From Stemphylium vesicarium (Eukaryota > Ascomycota > Dothideomycetes > Pleosporales > Pleosporaceae), in assembly GCA_004380135.1 (NCBI GenBank), contig QXCR01000239.1, positions 1-32,307 on the forward strand: a DNA stretch of 32,307 bases, read 5' to 3'. The position numbers and the translations under genes were made by a program. This document shows positions 10,863 to 21,626 of this stretch, in pieces; the stretch's first letter is position 1; the number at the start of each line of letters is the position of its first letter. A model generated the notes under the pieces. The model did no database searches and was not told the origin of the DNA. It worked only from the letters and a program-made list of their open reading frames with translations.

Positions 10863-11119
10863 TATTATAAGATGCTACGAGCACGTATTTAAGAGCTTAC
10901 TAGAAGCGTTAATTATAGCTACGTATAATATCTAGTGTAATATAAGACGTTGCGTAAAGAAACAGAAGCAGAATGCAGAGGCGGTAAGGAAATATGTGTA
11001 AGGCCCGTGCGTATGGCGCTCGGGCTTGGCTAGCCAATTAGCAGAATCGAGGTGCTTACGGAGCACCCAGCGTTGTAGAGCGTTCAGGTGTCAAGGGAAC
11101 CACGGTGGTTACCGTGACA
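10863..11119 (-). repeat. right LTR of element A (257 bp)
   Basis: It ends CCGTGACA, the unmutated inverted counterpart of TGTCACGG-type ends. It is GC-richer at its right end than the left LTR, showing the original bases there. In element orientation this is the 5' LTR. Confidence 0.93.
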
Positions 11120-12250
11120 AGAAGAATAAATATAGTACCTACGCACCTTATAGAGAAATATAAGTAATAGAGCTATCTAATATACCATAGTTAGATATCT
11201 CTATAGACTTTATTATAGGCCTACTAGTCTTAAGAGACCCTATTACTAAAGTATTATATAACGCAATTCTCGTAGTAGTAGATCGTTTTATAAAATAAGC
11301 TAAGTATATCGCCTTTTACAAAGATTCTATAGTAGTATAATTTACGCATATTATTAACAATCGTGTTATAAGATATCATAGCATACTAAAGTTAATTATT
11401 AGTAATAAAGATAAGCTCTTTACTTTAAACTTTTAGATAGTATTACTTACTATAATTAGTACTAGAAGAAAGCTATTAATAGCTTATTATCTATAAATAG
11501 ATAGATAAATAGAACGAACGAACTATATAATAAAAGCCTATCTATAGATCTATGTTAACTACTAGTAGAATAACTAGGTTTTACTACTACCTATAGTATA
11601 GATAGCCTATAATAATAAGCTTTTAGAGTCTATAGGATAGACCCCATTCTACGCGAACTATAGGAGACACCTAAATCTCTTTATACGTACACTACTAAGC
11701 CTAAAAACAGAAGTAGCTATCGCCATAGCTAATAAGCTAAAGTTAGTACACGAGCTGCTATAATGCGAACTTAAAAAGGTATAATACTAGAGTATCTTAT
11801 ATATTAATAAGAAATAAAAAATAGCACCTTAGCTAAAGAGGGGGGATAAAGTTTATCTACTTACGAAGAACCTTTGCACTATACAACCTAGTAAGGAACT
11901 TAATAATATTAAGATTAGACTATTTTTAATTCTTAATTAGAAGGGACTAGTTATTTATATACTTAACTTTCTATCTAATATAAAGATATACCTAAGATTC
12001 TATATTAATATATTAGAATTAGTAGACTCTAAAATACTACTTTAGAAAACCTTCTACTATAAAATAGAAGAAGATAATGAATTTAAAGTTAAGAGAATCC
12101 TTATATATTAAACGCATAGTAATAGTAAAAAATACCTAGTTAAATAATTAGGCTACTCTAAGAGCGATAATACCTAAAAGCTAGATATAAACCTTATAAA
12201 CTACTAATAGCTCCTATATTATTATTACTAGCACTACTAGCGCCGCTAGG
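11120..12250 (+). pseudogene. gypsy integrase core plus chromodomain fragment (element F)
   Basis: One plus-strand phase gives the C-terminal third of a gypsy Pol. It opens just after the zinc-binding part of integrase, then shows the core: first catalytic Asp kept (SIDFI, about 11205), a VVVDRF strand, the second Asp lost (SNKD where SDRD is expected), a HxQTDGQTER-like segment with a few substitutions, and NYRRHLNLF before the core ends. An RGDKVYL motif, a LRFYINILEL-like tail and a chromodomain signature (LVKWLGY, last part near 12150-12240) follow. The 5' part of the element is missing: element A's right LTR abuts it directly. The original 3' LTR may be the LTR-like DNA at about 12837. 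Confidence 0.82.
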
Positions 12251-12300
12251 ACTAGCAAAACTAAGGGTCGCAACCGCGTTATCTATACTACCTAAGGTAG

Positions 12301-12612
12301 ACTACATTATTAGCGAATATACGATACCGATAGACGCCGCTAGACAATCCAAGGACTGCGCGTTAACATCCTCACCCTCCGCTTCCAGTTCCGACGCAAG
12401 GCAGAGCGCTTTCCTTTGCGCGCGCTTATTAGCCTGCGCTAGAATCTTCTTATTGCGCAACAACCGCGCAATCACTTCGGATAACAACTTTTCGTCTGCA
12501 TCTACTTTCGCTTAATACTCTTCGTGAGTTTTATCTAAAGAGGCCTATAATATATTCACACATAACTAGCCTAGACGCGTGCACTCCGCACATTTAAGAG
12601 GAGAATTTGGTA
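12301..12612 (-). pseudogene. remnant of a Cys-motif / coiled-coil hypothetical protein
   Basis: The minus strand reads about 100 codons ending in TAG at 12303-12301. A Cys cluster (KCAECTRLG then C, about 12560-12600) is followed by a Lys/Glu/Ala-rich helix (LLRNKKILAQANKRAQRKAL) and an acidic tail. Only three in-frame stops occur, all TAG/TAA of RIP type, all in the 5' half. The 3' 61 codons are intact and GC-rich. A CxxC...C head followed by a charged helix is familiar from fungal hypothetical proteins near transposons, but I cannot name the family and the upstream start is lost. Confidence 0.55.
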
Positions 12613-12836
12613 TAATATAGTAAGGCTAATTATTAAGAAAATACTTATTATAAGTAATATTAGAAATAAAATTAGTATTAAGAATTTTCTAGGCTAAGTA
12701 AATCTAATATTTATAAGAATTAGATAATATAGTAAACCCTAGAGCTTATAATAACGCGTAAGATAATCTTATTTATAAGTTAAGTAATTACTAAAGTTAA
12801 ATAATCTAAGAATAAATTCTTAAAAAAGGAAGATAG
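12613..12836. other. RIP-mutated DNA ending in a purine-rich tract
   Basis: No gene is seen. The last bases (12822-12836, AAAAAAGGAAGATAG) form a purine run of the kind that precedes a 3' LTR on the plus strand. Confidence 0.4.
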
Positions 12837-13223
12837 TATTATAACCTAAAGTTAAAACGCTTATAACTACGCCGTAACCACGCCGCAACCGCGCCGCACG
12901 AGCAAGACTAGGATAGCGATCTTGTAAAACGCTAACTATTAGTAGTCACGTGACTAATTACTACGCTAAGGACTATCGCTAGGAGTAATCACGACTACCG
13001 CAACTATTACTAGAAGTAATTACGACTATTATAACTATTACTAAGAGTTATACCCTACTATTATTAGGAGTTACTATAACTATTATATAAGTATATAGCT
13101 ACTAGATAGCGCACTCTTATAGTTGCTATATTTAACTTTAAAATCTAAAGATTAGTACTTAATTCTTAAACTCTTAAGTTATTTATTAATCTTTATATTA
13201 TGCTTAACTTATCTCGTCTATCA
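12837..13223 (+). repeat. possible 3' LTR of element F (boundaries tentative)
   Basis: It begins TATTATAACC, which would be TGTTATAACC before RIP, directly after a purine tract and downstream of a plus-strand integrase/chromodomain. A TG..CA-type end is available at 13223 (GTCTATCA). It contains a spared GC-rich stretch (12860-12910), a palindromic TCACGTGA near 12950 and a 31-bp tandem repeat. No partner LTR is present, so the assignment is weak. Confidence 0.35.
12973..13065. repeat. 31-bp degenerate tandem repeat, three units
   Basis: Units begin at 12973, 13004 and 13035 (CTAT-CT-G-AGTAAT-ACGACTA type). The first two differ almost only by transitions. The third is more diverged, and a decayed fourth may follow to about 13095. 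Confidence 0.65.
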
Positions 13224-13280
13224 CGCGCCTAGCTCATTCCCAAGAACTAACCCTAGGACCCTCTAAGGACGGACCTTCAC
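13224..13280. other. short unmutated spacer
   Basis: 57 bp of normal composition lie between the LTR-like segment and the start of similarity to element B. No function is seen. Confidence 0.4.
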
Positions 13281-15329
13281 AGAAGTTTACTCTCTCTATT
13301 TATCTATTAGTCTCTAAGTAGTATATAGTTAATAGGAGGGACTAGATCTCTAGGCGTTAGGTTAGATAGTTCTAGAATTTAGATATAAATTATAGTCCTT
13401 AGTCTAATATAATAGTCTTAGGTAGACTATATAGCTTCTAGATATACTTTATAAATAGGTATACTACTTTCTTAGTATTATAAGTACTATTATAGGTAAT
13501 AAAGTATTTTATCTTAGTAAGTCTATCTACTATAATTAAAATAGTATTAAATCTACTACTCTTAGATAGGTGCGTAATAAAATTTATTAATAAATCTTAC
13601 TAGACTTAGTTAGGTACTAGTAGTAGCTTTAGGACTCCCTATTTTACTTCTTAAAATATTATAATTCTTTTATAGATATAGTAGTTCTAAGTCTATTACT
13701 TAATATAGCCTAATATTCTAGATTAGTAGTATTCCTAGAATAGAGCTTCGTAGGTTCTTAATTAGCTTATATAGCTAGAGATAGGGCTCTCGTAGTATAT
13801 CTATAGTAGCTTAGCGTATAGCTCTAGATCGTTAGGTACGTATAGGCGGTCCTAGTAGTATAGGTAGCCTTCCTATTCTATATATTTAGTTAGTATAATC
13901 CTCTTATAATAGCTCTACTTAGTGCGGAGAGCTTATAGGATAGACTTTAGGTCCTTATTATTCTAGTATTTATAGGTAAATAGGTCCCTTATAGCTAGAG
14001 GTAGTAGCGGAGTAGATCTCTCTAGTAGTAGTATCGGACGGGCTAGCTTAGCGGCTAGGTCTGGCAAAGCTGGTTCGGGGATTAATGTAGCACGGGCGCG
14101 CGTGATTAGGAATAGGCGGATAGTATAACTATTAGCAAAGCGGACTCTCTTCTTAGGCTTTAGGGAAGCCGGCGGTGTTAGCGGCGCATTAGTAAGGTAG
14201 GCGGCAGCTAGTATAGGTGTTATAGTGGGCGTGTCTAGTAGAGTTAGAGGTAGCTTAAAGTTCTTCTTCTTTAAAACTACTTAGCTCTAGTACTATAGGC
14301 GTTTATCTCTCTTCTTAGGTAGATCTTCTAATCTCTTAGTTAGTGCGTTAGATTTTACGCTTAGCTTACTAAGGTAGTATATAATCTAGAAATTAAAGTA
14401 GAATAAGAATTTAGACTAGTAAGCTTATTATTAATTTAATAACTTTATAGTTATAAAGTATTCTAAGTTATAGTAGTCTATAATAATCTTAATTAGAGAT
14501 ATAATTCTTTCTAGCTTAAGTCTCTATTCTTTAAAGTATTATATAATTATAAGTAACTTCTTATTATATATCTTATAGTTATACTTAGTTATAGAATATT
14601 TTTTAGAGAAAAATACTATAGATTATAGAATCTTATTATCCCTATACTAGAATAAGACTCTAATAGAGACGTAGTTAGACGTATTAGTTTCTAAGATAAT
14701 CTCCTTCTTCTAATTAAATAGAGCTAGAATTAGGGCTTTAGTAAATATAGTTTTTAGATAGTTAAAAGCTTTCTAGTAGTTACTATTTTAAGTAAATTTA
14801 ATACTCTTTCTTATAAGAGTAACTAATAGGGCAATAATCTTTAAGAAGTCTTATATAAACTAGTAGTAAAAGTTACTAAATCTAATAAACGCCTATATAT
14901 TAGTTAGGTAAGATAGAGTCTTTTATTCTTATATTATCTTAATCTTTTTTAGATCTATATAAGTTCTCTTACGTCCTATAATAACGCCTAAAAAGATAGT
15001 CTCTTTCTTAAAGAACTTATACTTTTAGATCTTCGCGTATAGCTAAGGTTTTTATAGTGCGGTAAGTACTAGGCGTAGGTATTACTTATATTCTCTTCTA
15101 GTTTAACTATAAATTAGGATATTATCTAAGTAGATAGTATAAAAGACGTCTAAGTATTCTCTTAAGATATTATTAATAAACTTCTAGAAGATAGCTAGTG
15201 CTCCTAATAGGCTAAATAGTATTACTAGGCTCTTATATAGGCTAAATTAGATTTAGAACGTAGTTAAGTACTTTTAGCCTTCCTTTATATGTACGTTATT
15301 AAAGGCGGCGATAATATTAATCTTAGAGA
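13281..15329 (-). mobile_element. partial gypsy copy C, same family as element B
   Basis: It is collinear with 23026-25075 of element B over about 2,050 bp with only about one base of length difference. It reads on the minus strand and covers part of integrase, the RNase H-integrase linker and reverse transcriptase. The RT motif reads YLDN at 15121-15132. An unmutated island (about 14030-14240) is shared with B and encodes a Pro/Lys-rich linker (LTPPASLKPKKRVRF). It has no LTRs. The right edge is exactly the start of the LTR of element D, so D interrupted it. The left edge is undefined. Confidence 0.9.
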
Positions 15330-15492
15330 ATGTAACACTCAGGCCGAAGGCCTGCAGTTAGGCGCATTCAGTCCCAACATGTTTGCTTCTTACACTCGCG
15401 CCTTGGCGAAGATACCTGCTTTTAACCTGCGCTTCGCGCAAGGGAAGAGAGGTAAGAATTATTCTTCTTACTACCCCCTATCTAGTGTAATA
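15330..15492 (+). repeat. candidate 5' LTR of element D (163 bp)
   Basis: It starts TGTAACACT exactly where similarity of C to B ends, and ends AGTGTAATA (RIPped AGTGTAACA), a near inverted repeat. It contains the palindrome CAGGCC-GAA-GGCCTG. Mostly unmutated. The start is firm, the end tentative. Confidence 0.55.
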
Positions 15493-15699
15493 ATATAGAG
15501 CTATCCCCTACTATTCTATTATAATATAAAGTAAATACTATTACCTATAACTATTTCTTATATAATAATTCTTCTTCTCTTAAGGCTAATAGTCTAGAGA
15601 TAGCTCCCTCTATATAATTAGGTAACTTAGCTAAGATAGTAAGCTAAAGCTCTAGTATCTTAACCCTACTATAAATACTACGTAAGAAATATAAACTAT

Positions 15700-16680
15700 A
15701 AGAGGAGGACACACCTATAACGCTTATAGAGCGCATTTAAGCTATTAAAGAGTGATATAATAAACTTCTAGCCCTCTAATAATTACGCGAGCTAGAAGAG
15801 GAAGTCGCGCAGCTAGAAGGGCGCGGACAAGGGCCACCCCCAGCTGAAGCCAACCTTTTGGCGCGGAATCTCGCGACCCGCACCCAGAGCGTAGCTAGCC
15901 AGCCCGGCTTTGCGCACGTAAGGCGCACTTTAAAACCAAAAGACTTAGTAGAATATAAGGGAAAAACGATTAAGAAATACCGCGAATTTATCCGCTCCTA
16001 TAAGATAGCCTTTTAGCTTCTACTATAAGAGTTCTATATAGACCGCGATAAAATTATCTAATTAATATAATATCTAGAAAAAGATTCTAGAGAGCTCTAG
16101 TACGCGCACTTTAAGCGCACCTTTAAAGCGCGAGAAGAGATTCTAACTTAGAAATACTTTAAGTAGTATCTACTAGACTTACTCTCTAATCCTATTAATT
16201 ATAGCCTTAAAGTAGCTATAGCGCATAGTTATATAATATAGTAAAAAGACTAGACTATCTAATTTTTTACTACTTACCTTAATGTGCTAGAAGACTAACT
16301 TATAGCCTATACTAAAGAGTAAAGAGTTTAATACTTATTTACTAAGCTAAGGCTAGAGCTATAGTAAGTAATTACTAATTACTACTAGATTTTAGTAATA
16401 AGAGAAGACCTTATTACCTTAGTATTAACTCTAGAAAGAAATCTACGTAAAATACTAACTATATATAAGTAATTAAGCTAAAGCGCATATAAAGAGAAAA
16501 GAAAGAAGCTTACTTTACTATCTTTTTCTTATAGCGCACTAAAGAAAATAAAGAATAAATATAATATTACTTATTTTAAGTATTAAAAGAAAGGTTACTA
16601 CGCTAATAAGTATTAAAGTAGTAATCTAAATTAGCTACTAGTTAATATTAACTATATAGAAAAAGCCTAAGCCTTACTAT
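15700..16680 (+). pseudogene. degraded gag of element D
   Basis: A Leu/Glu-rich coiled coil (RELEEEVAQLEG, about 15790) and an unmutated Pro/Ala-rich linker are followed by the Ty3/gypsy capsid start (KPKDLVEYKGKTIKKYREFI, about 15940-15995). The capsid continues to about 16500. A CCHC zinc knuckle at about 16572-16613 keeps the Phe-Lys and Lys-Lys-Gly positions, but all cysteines read Tyr. The ATG was not located with confidence. Confidence 0.82.
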
Positions 16681-16689
16681 AAACTTAGA

Positions 16690-19600
16690 ATTAGTAAGAT
16701 ATATACTTATAGATATTTTACTAGATATAAAGCGTATATATAGCGTAAAAGTGGACTTAGGTCTAGAAAAGGAACTTAGAGTTATTCTAGATCCCTAAGT
16801 AGATATTAGCCTAGTTAGCTAAAGAATAGCTATAGAAATAAGTATAACGCCTATTAAAAATATAGAGCTCCTAAGACTAAGATAGATTAGCGTATAATAT
16901 TAAAGTATCTACGCAGCATATGCGTTTTAAGTGCGCCTATTAGATAATAATAGTATAGAACGCTACACTAACGTTACAGCGTATAGAGTAGATAAGAAAG
17001 GAATTCCCCTACTTTTAGGAAACCCTTTCTTATAGTAAGAAGATATTTTAATTAATTATAGCTACTAAAAATAGCGCTAGAGCCTTATAAAAGTAGATAT
17101 CTAGTTAGTAACTACTAATAGCCTTCTAGAAGATATAGAGTATATTAGCTCTACTATCTACCTTCTAGGAATACTATAAGCTATTAGTATAAGTTTAGAA
17201 TATAAGGCGCGCGTGTACGATATTCACGTAGCGCAAGAACCGCGCATCCCTAACGCATTACTAGACTACGCCGACGTTTTTAATAATAAGAAAGCTGCGA
17301 CTCTTCTAAGTTATAAGAGCTTAGATTATATAATCTCTATTTAGCTAGATAAAGAGCCGCCTTATAGACTATTATATACCCTCTCTTCTTATAAGCTATA
17401 GCTACTCTAAGAATACATAGAGAAGGCCCTTTATAGAGAATAGATCTACTATAGTATAAGCCCTACTAGCGCACTAATTATCTTTATACTAAAGAAGGAC
17501 GGCATACTTTATCTTTATATAGATTATTATAGCTTAAACTCTATTACTATAAAAGATTATTGCCCGCTACTACTTATTAGAGAGATATTAGACCGCCTAT
17601 TAGGCGTATAATACTATATAACCCTTAATCTTAAAAACGCCTACTATTATATATAAATTAAATTAGAAGATAAGTAGAAAATAGCTTTTTAAACCTAATA
17701 TAGGTATTTTAAATACTTAATTATACTTTTTAGACTTACTAACGCTCTAGTAAGCTTTTAAGCCTATATTAATAGGGCCCTAAGTGGGCATTTAGATTAT
17801 ATATATATGGTATATCTAGATAACATACTTATATATACCCACGAAGACGATATTGCGCTATACTAGCGCGTAGTATGCGCTATACTATAATTACTAAGAG
17901 AAGCTAAGTTATTTATAAACCTAAAGAAATGCACTTTTGCGGCTAGCGAGGTGCATTTTCTAGAGTTTATTATTATAAGGTAAGGCGTACGCGCTAATCC
18001 TACGCGCGTTAAGACTATTATATAATAGCTAATACCTACTAATACTAAGAAGTTATAGTTCTTTTTAGACTTTGCGAACTTCTATTAATACTTTATTAAG
18101 TATTACGCTATAGAAATAGCACCCCTTATAGACATCCTTAAGAGGAAATAAGCGTTCTATTAGAATAAGGCTATAGATGCTTCTTTTATAAGGCTAAAGA
18201 ACTACTTTATATATACGCCTATTATGCGCTATTTTAATAAGACACTTCTAATCTATATTAAGATAGATACTTCTACGTTTATTATCTTAGGCATACTATT
18301 ATAGTTATTTAAAGATAATAAGTAGCACTTAGTTACTTTTATTTTAAGGAAACTCTAAAATACAGAGTTAAATTATAAGGTATATAACTTAGAACTATTA
18401 GCTATTATATATAGCTTTAAGTAGTGGCGGCACTATCTAGAGGGTGCATAATATACTATTTAAGTTTTAACTAATTATAATAACTTACGCTTAATCCGCG
18501 TAGTATAGAAGCTTAATCTATATTAAGTACGCTAGGCTCTATATCTAGAAGCTTTAAATTTTAAGATAAAATACTATCTAGGAAATACTAACTCTATAGA
18601 TAGCCTCTCTAGAAGAGTAGATTATAAGTAGGAAAATTTATCTTTAACTTAGTTATTACCTACTCTATAGAATAAACTTCTAGTAAGAGTAGAGCATAGT
18701 AGAGCGAGAGGATCTACACCTGGGCTCAGTCTGGTGGGCGCGTGTAAGATGCACGTAGCTAACGTTTGCAGAGCCGTGAAGGTCCCTACTGCTGGCGCCA
18801 TGGGATGCATACCATGCGTGCCACGCTCACTGGCTAGGGTACTAGTTAGTAGCGAACCTGTGCTAGTAGAGTTGGAAGCTCTAATAGATGTTCTACTCTA
18901 GTTGTAGTAAAGGGACGCCTTTGCCTAGCAGCGGGTTGCGGACTCTAAGCGAGTAACACGCACTCGAAGTAGCAGAGATGCGCCGGTTTGGCGTATCGAC
19001 GAAAAGGAAGTCCTAAGATACAATAGCAGGATTTATATTCTAGAGGAACTAGCTATTAGGTAGGAGATTTTATCCTAGAATTATAACACGCGCATAATAG
19101 GCTATTTTAGCGCACGTAGGACGCTTAAGCTTATTAGTAGGCTATATTATTAGCTATTACTTAGCTATAATATCTAGAAATACGTAAGAACGTGTGCTAT
19201 ATATTAAAGGAGTAAAGCTTTATAGTATAGTAAATATAGTAAGCTATTACTACTACTAATTCTAAAGAATATCTTTAAGGAAATTACTCTTAATTTTATT
19301 ATAAGGTTACTACTAGTAAAGAATAGCTTAAATTACGTCTTTAATATAGTACTTATAATAGTTAACTACTTTTTAAAAATAGTAATTTATATACTTACTT
19401 TAAAGACCTAGAATATAAAGTAATTTACTAAATTTTATTTTAATTAGGTTATCTTATAGTATAAAATCTAAAAAGGTATTATATTAGACTATAGTTTAGT
19501 CTTTATCTTAGTATTTTAGATAGAAATCTACTACTAACTATAGATAAAGTATAGGCTTAGTATAGCCTTTTATCTATAAATAAATAGATAAACTAAGCGC

Positions 19601-20171
19601 TAGAACTAGACTATAAAATAATACCTTAGAATATTTACTTTAGATAAGTAAGATAACTAGGTTTTATTATTAGTAATAGTATAATTTACTTATAATAATT
19701 TAATTTACAAATTAATAAAAGTAATACTATTTTACTTAGTATATAGTAAGCACCCCTTACTCTCTACGCCTCCTAAGGACAGCAGGCAAGAGGGGGAGAT
19801 GCTAGACGCAGTTAATAGAATTCAGCGCATGCACGACGTACGCGCATTAGTACGGGAACACCTATAGAGAGTACAAGAGTATTAAAGCTAATACTATAAT
19901 AAGAAATATAAACTAGAAGTTTTTTACGAGAGAGATCTTATACTCCTTAGTATAAAATATATTAATTTAGCCTATTAACTTAGTAAAAAGCTTTCTAGTA
20001 AGTTTATTAAGCTATTTTAGGTATAAAGTATAGTTAGAACGTAGGTATACTACTTATTTCTACTATCTAACTATCGTATTTATAATATATTCTATATATC
20101 TCTCCTAGAATAATAGAATTCTAGAGATAATTATAATAATAATACTTAACTACTAGAGATTACTTATTAAA
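16690..20171 (+). pseudogene. degraded pol of element D (PR-RT-RH-IN)
   Basis: A protease-like strand (VDISLVS, about 16800) is followed by RT with YLDN-ILIY at 17813-17836 (second Asp lost). RNase H shows IDTST (Asp kept) and LRKL..TELNYKVYNLELLAI then WRHYLEG (about 18260-18440). A RIP-spared RNase H-integrase linker lies at 18700-19010. The integrase zinc-binding region ends YVRTCAIY-RSK (about 19180-19215), and the core has both Asp-bearing strands mutated (NFI, VNYF). The reading ends in the loop before the chromodomain (SLLE..NSRDN, about 20105-20125). After about 20170 the phase continues into unrelated unmutated DNA. All recognised domains keep gypsy order. Confidence 0.86.
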
Positions 20172-20180
20172 TCAATAAGA

Positions 20181-20240
20181 CGGCAAGTTGGCTGCCTTTT
20201 CTGGCAGACACTGAAACGGAATTTGGATGCTGACTTGCCG
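20181..20240. repeat. 8-bp inverted repeat at the D/recombinase junction
   Basis: CGGCAAGT (20181-20188) and ACTTGCCG (20233-20240) are perfect reverse complements 44 bp apart, about 10 bp inside the point where element D stops. It could be a recombinase-binding or terminal structure, or chance. Confidence 0.5.
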
Positions 20241-20505
20241 CCAAACCTCTCTATTCTACTCGGTGGCTGAGCGATGCACGTACCCGTCCGGATGACCATA
20301 TTGAGATTAGCGCAGCTACTAGCGTTTCGTCAGGAATACAACCTTGTCTTTACATACTAGTTGTAAGCATGCAATTTCGTACTAGCCTATTAAAGCGATC
20401 CCTGCATTATCATGCTAAGCTAACTTAGACACATAGAAATGCCTCTTAGGTGTGGAGCGGCACATAGATTACTTTATAAGAATAGTCCTTACCACGCATC
20501 TAATC

Positions 20506-20513
20506 TATAAAAG
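20506..20513 (+). promoter_or_regulatory. TATA-like box of the DUF3435 gene
   Basis: TATAAAAG, about 127 bp upstream of the ATG at 20633, in unmutated sequence. Position and sequence fit a fungal core promoter; function is not shown. Confidence 0.4.
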
Positions 20514-20913
20514 ACACTCGCATAATAAACTAACTATTTGCTTATTTACTAATCTATTACTATATCGACCTTACTTTCTCATTGATCGCTACCCCCTTCC
20601 ACTACCGACAGGTGCGCTAGCAATTAGCTGTCATGGCGTGCGGTCGAACGAAGACACGATCAAAGTCCCCCACACCGTCTAACAACGACTCGGAATACCA
20701 GGCCGATGGCACAAGTATCAATGGAAACGATAGAAGCGAGTTAGGATCACAACTAGATGAGCTCAGCGACAACGGATTGTCTAAGAATAGACCTGTCCGT
20801 CCGCTAGACTTTTATAAAGCGCGTGCGAACTAGGTTAATAATACTAAGATTAGCAATACTTATGCTGAAAGCACGGAGAGGCAATTACAAAACGTTAAAA
20901 AGTAATAGAAAGA

Positions 20914-21007
20914 GTAAGCATTCTTTGAATCTCTTTCCTCTCTTAACCCTTCCTCTCACTTATATCTCTCTCTATTATAATGGAGTACCACGCTAAATAC
21001 TATATAG
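20914..21007 (+). other. intron 1 of the DUF3435 gene (94 nt)
   Basis: Donor GTAAGC at 20914; acceptor TATATAG ending 21007; CTAAAT branch-like site about 12 bases before it. Splicing joins the two phases so that the Lys-rich helix runs on into the CLFIEYD segment, matching the order of family domains. Confidence 0.7.
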
Positions 21008-21216
21008 ACATTGTTTATTTATAGAATATGACTAGCACGAGAAGATAAGTTCTATTACGCTTGGCGATATCACAACCTTTTTCACGTGAAGGCTAGACCA
21101 AAAGTGCGGAATGAACAAACGACAGCTTCCTAGAATTAAGAAAATAGCTTCTCTTGATACATACTAAAAGCTGTTCTCTATAGTATACAGAAGGTGGACA
21201 GGGAATAACATAGATA

Positions 21217-21284
21217 GTAAGCTATTAAGAAAGACGCTTATTATTAGTAACACTCTCGTTTTACTTAATAAGGAACATCGAAAG
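21217..21284 (+). other. unresolved phase change in the DUF3435 gene (intron or indel)
   Basis: The phase carrying RRWTGNNID ends at about 21216 beside a GTAAGC donor-like site. The phase carrying YIRKIIKKLV starts by about 21290. The obvious acceptor (AG at 21284) does not restore phase exactly, so an intron with a later one-base change, or a simple indel, is possible. Confidence 0.4.
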
Positions 21285-21626
21285 TAGCTAATATATTCGT
21301 AAGATAATAAAGAAACTAGTTTAGGAATATAGCTTAAGCTATAAATAGAGAGAGAAACCTTCTATGGACGTAGAGGACGTAACTAAAATTATAGTAATAA
21401 CACTTATAACTATTAAGAAGATATTCTAGGTGGGTTAATACTATATATAGATATACTTCTTCCTCTAAGGGGGTTTTATTACTATAAATTGACTAGATAC
21501 TCTCCTTAAGTTGCGCTATAAAGATATTAAGGTCATTATAGAATAAGATTAAAATAGCGGTCTAAATAAGGTCTTATTAGAATAGAGATATAAATTTATA
21601 AAAACGCACCTTAGACCTAAACTAGA

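Larger units (their letters stand above)
5578..11119 (-). mobile_element. complete Ty3/gypsy-like LTR retrotransposon A, RIP-inactivated
   Basis: Two 257-bp direct repeats (5578-5834, 10863-11119) bound about 5.0 kb of internal DNA. The element reads on the minus strand: gag is on the right, pol on the left, and a polypurine tract lies beside the left LTR. Reverse transcriptase, the RNase H end and a Gag zinc knuckle are recognisable. The bases next to the element, CCTAC on the left and AGAAG on the right, do not form a target duplication even allowing for transitions, and the two flanks are unrelated. Coding regions carry many RIP stops, so the copy cannot be autonomous. Confidence 0.93.
15330..20171 (+). 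mobile_element. gypsy element D, 3' end missing
   Basis: Plus-strand element with a candidate 5' LTR (15330-15492), gag, then protease, RT, RNase H and integrase, ending abruptly near 20170 before the chromodomain. No second copy of its LTR follows, and the interrupted copy C does not resume after it, so the 3' part was removed or displaced. An island at 18700-19010 is spared from RIP. Confidence 0.88.
20172..20632 (+). promoter_or_regulatory. unmutated leader/promoter region of the DUF3435 gene
   Basis: 461 bp of normal composition separate the broken end of element D from the recombinase ATG. It contains an inverted repeat (20181-20240) and a TATA-like TATAAAAG at 20506-20513, about 120 bp before the ATG. 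No protein is assigned: the open frame at 20452-20682 ignores the gene frame and has no similarity I recognise. In Starship elements the captain promoter lies close to the element's left end, so this may also contain the element edge. Confidence 0.5.

Noticed and set aside
12973..13095. CRISPR-like or centromeric satellite array
   Set aside because: Only about three degenerate 31-bp units without spacers, in a fungal LTR-like setting.
15289..15498. Plus-strand open frame of 69 codons
   Set aside because: It runs across the C/D insertion junction and through an LTR, so it is a product of the join.
20172..20420. Possible 3' LTR of element D
   Set aside because: No similarity to 15330-15492 and no TG...CA ends in the right place; the sequence differs entirely from the 5' LTR.
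20452..20682. Plus-strand open frame of 76 codons before the recombinase
   Set aside because: It overlaps the recombinase start in another phase, covers the TATA-like site and leader, and shows no domain.
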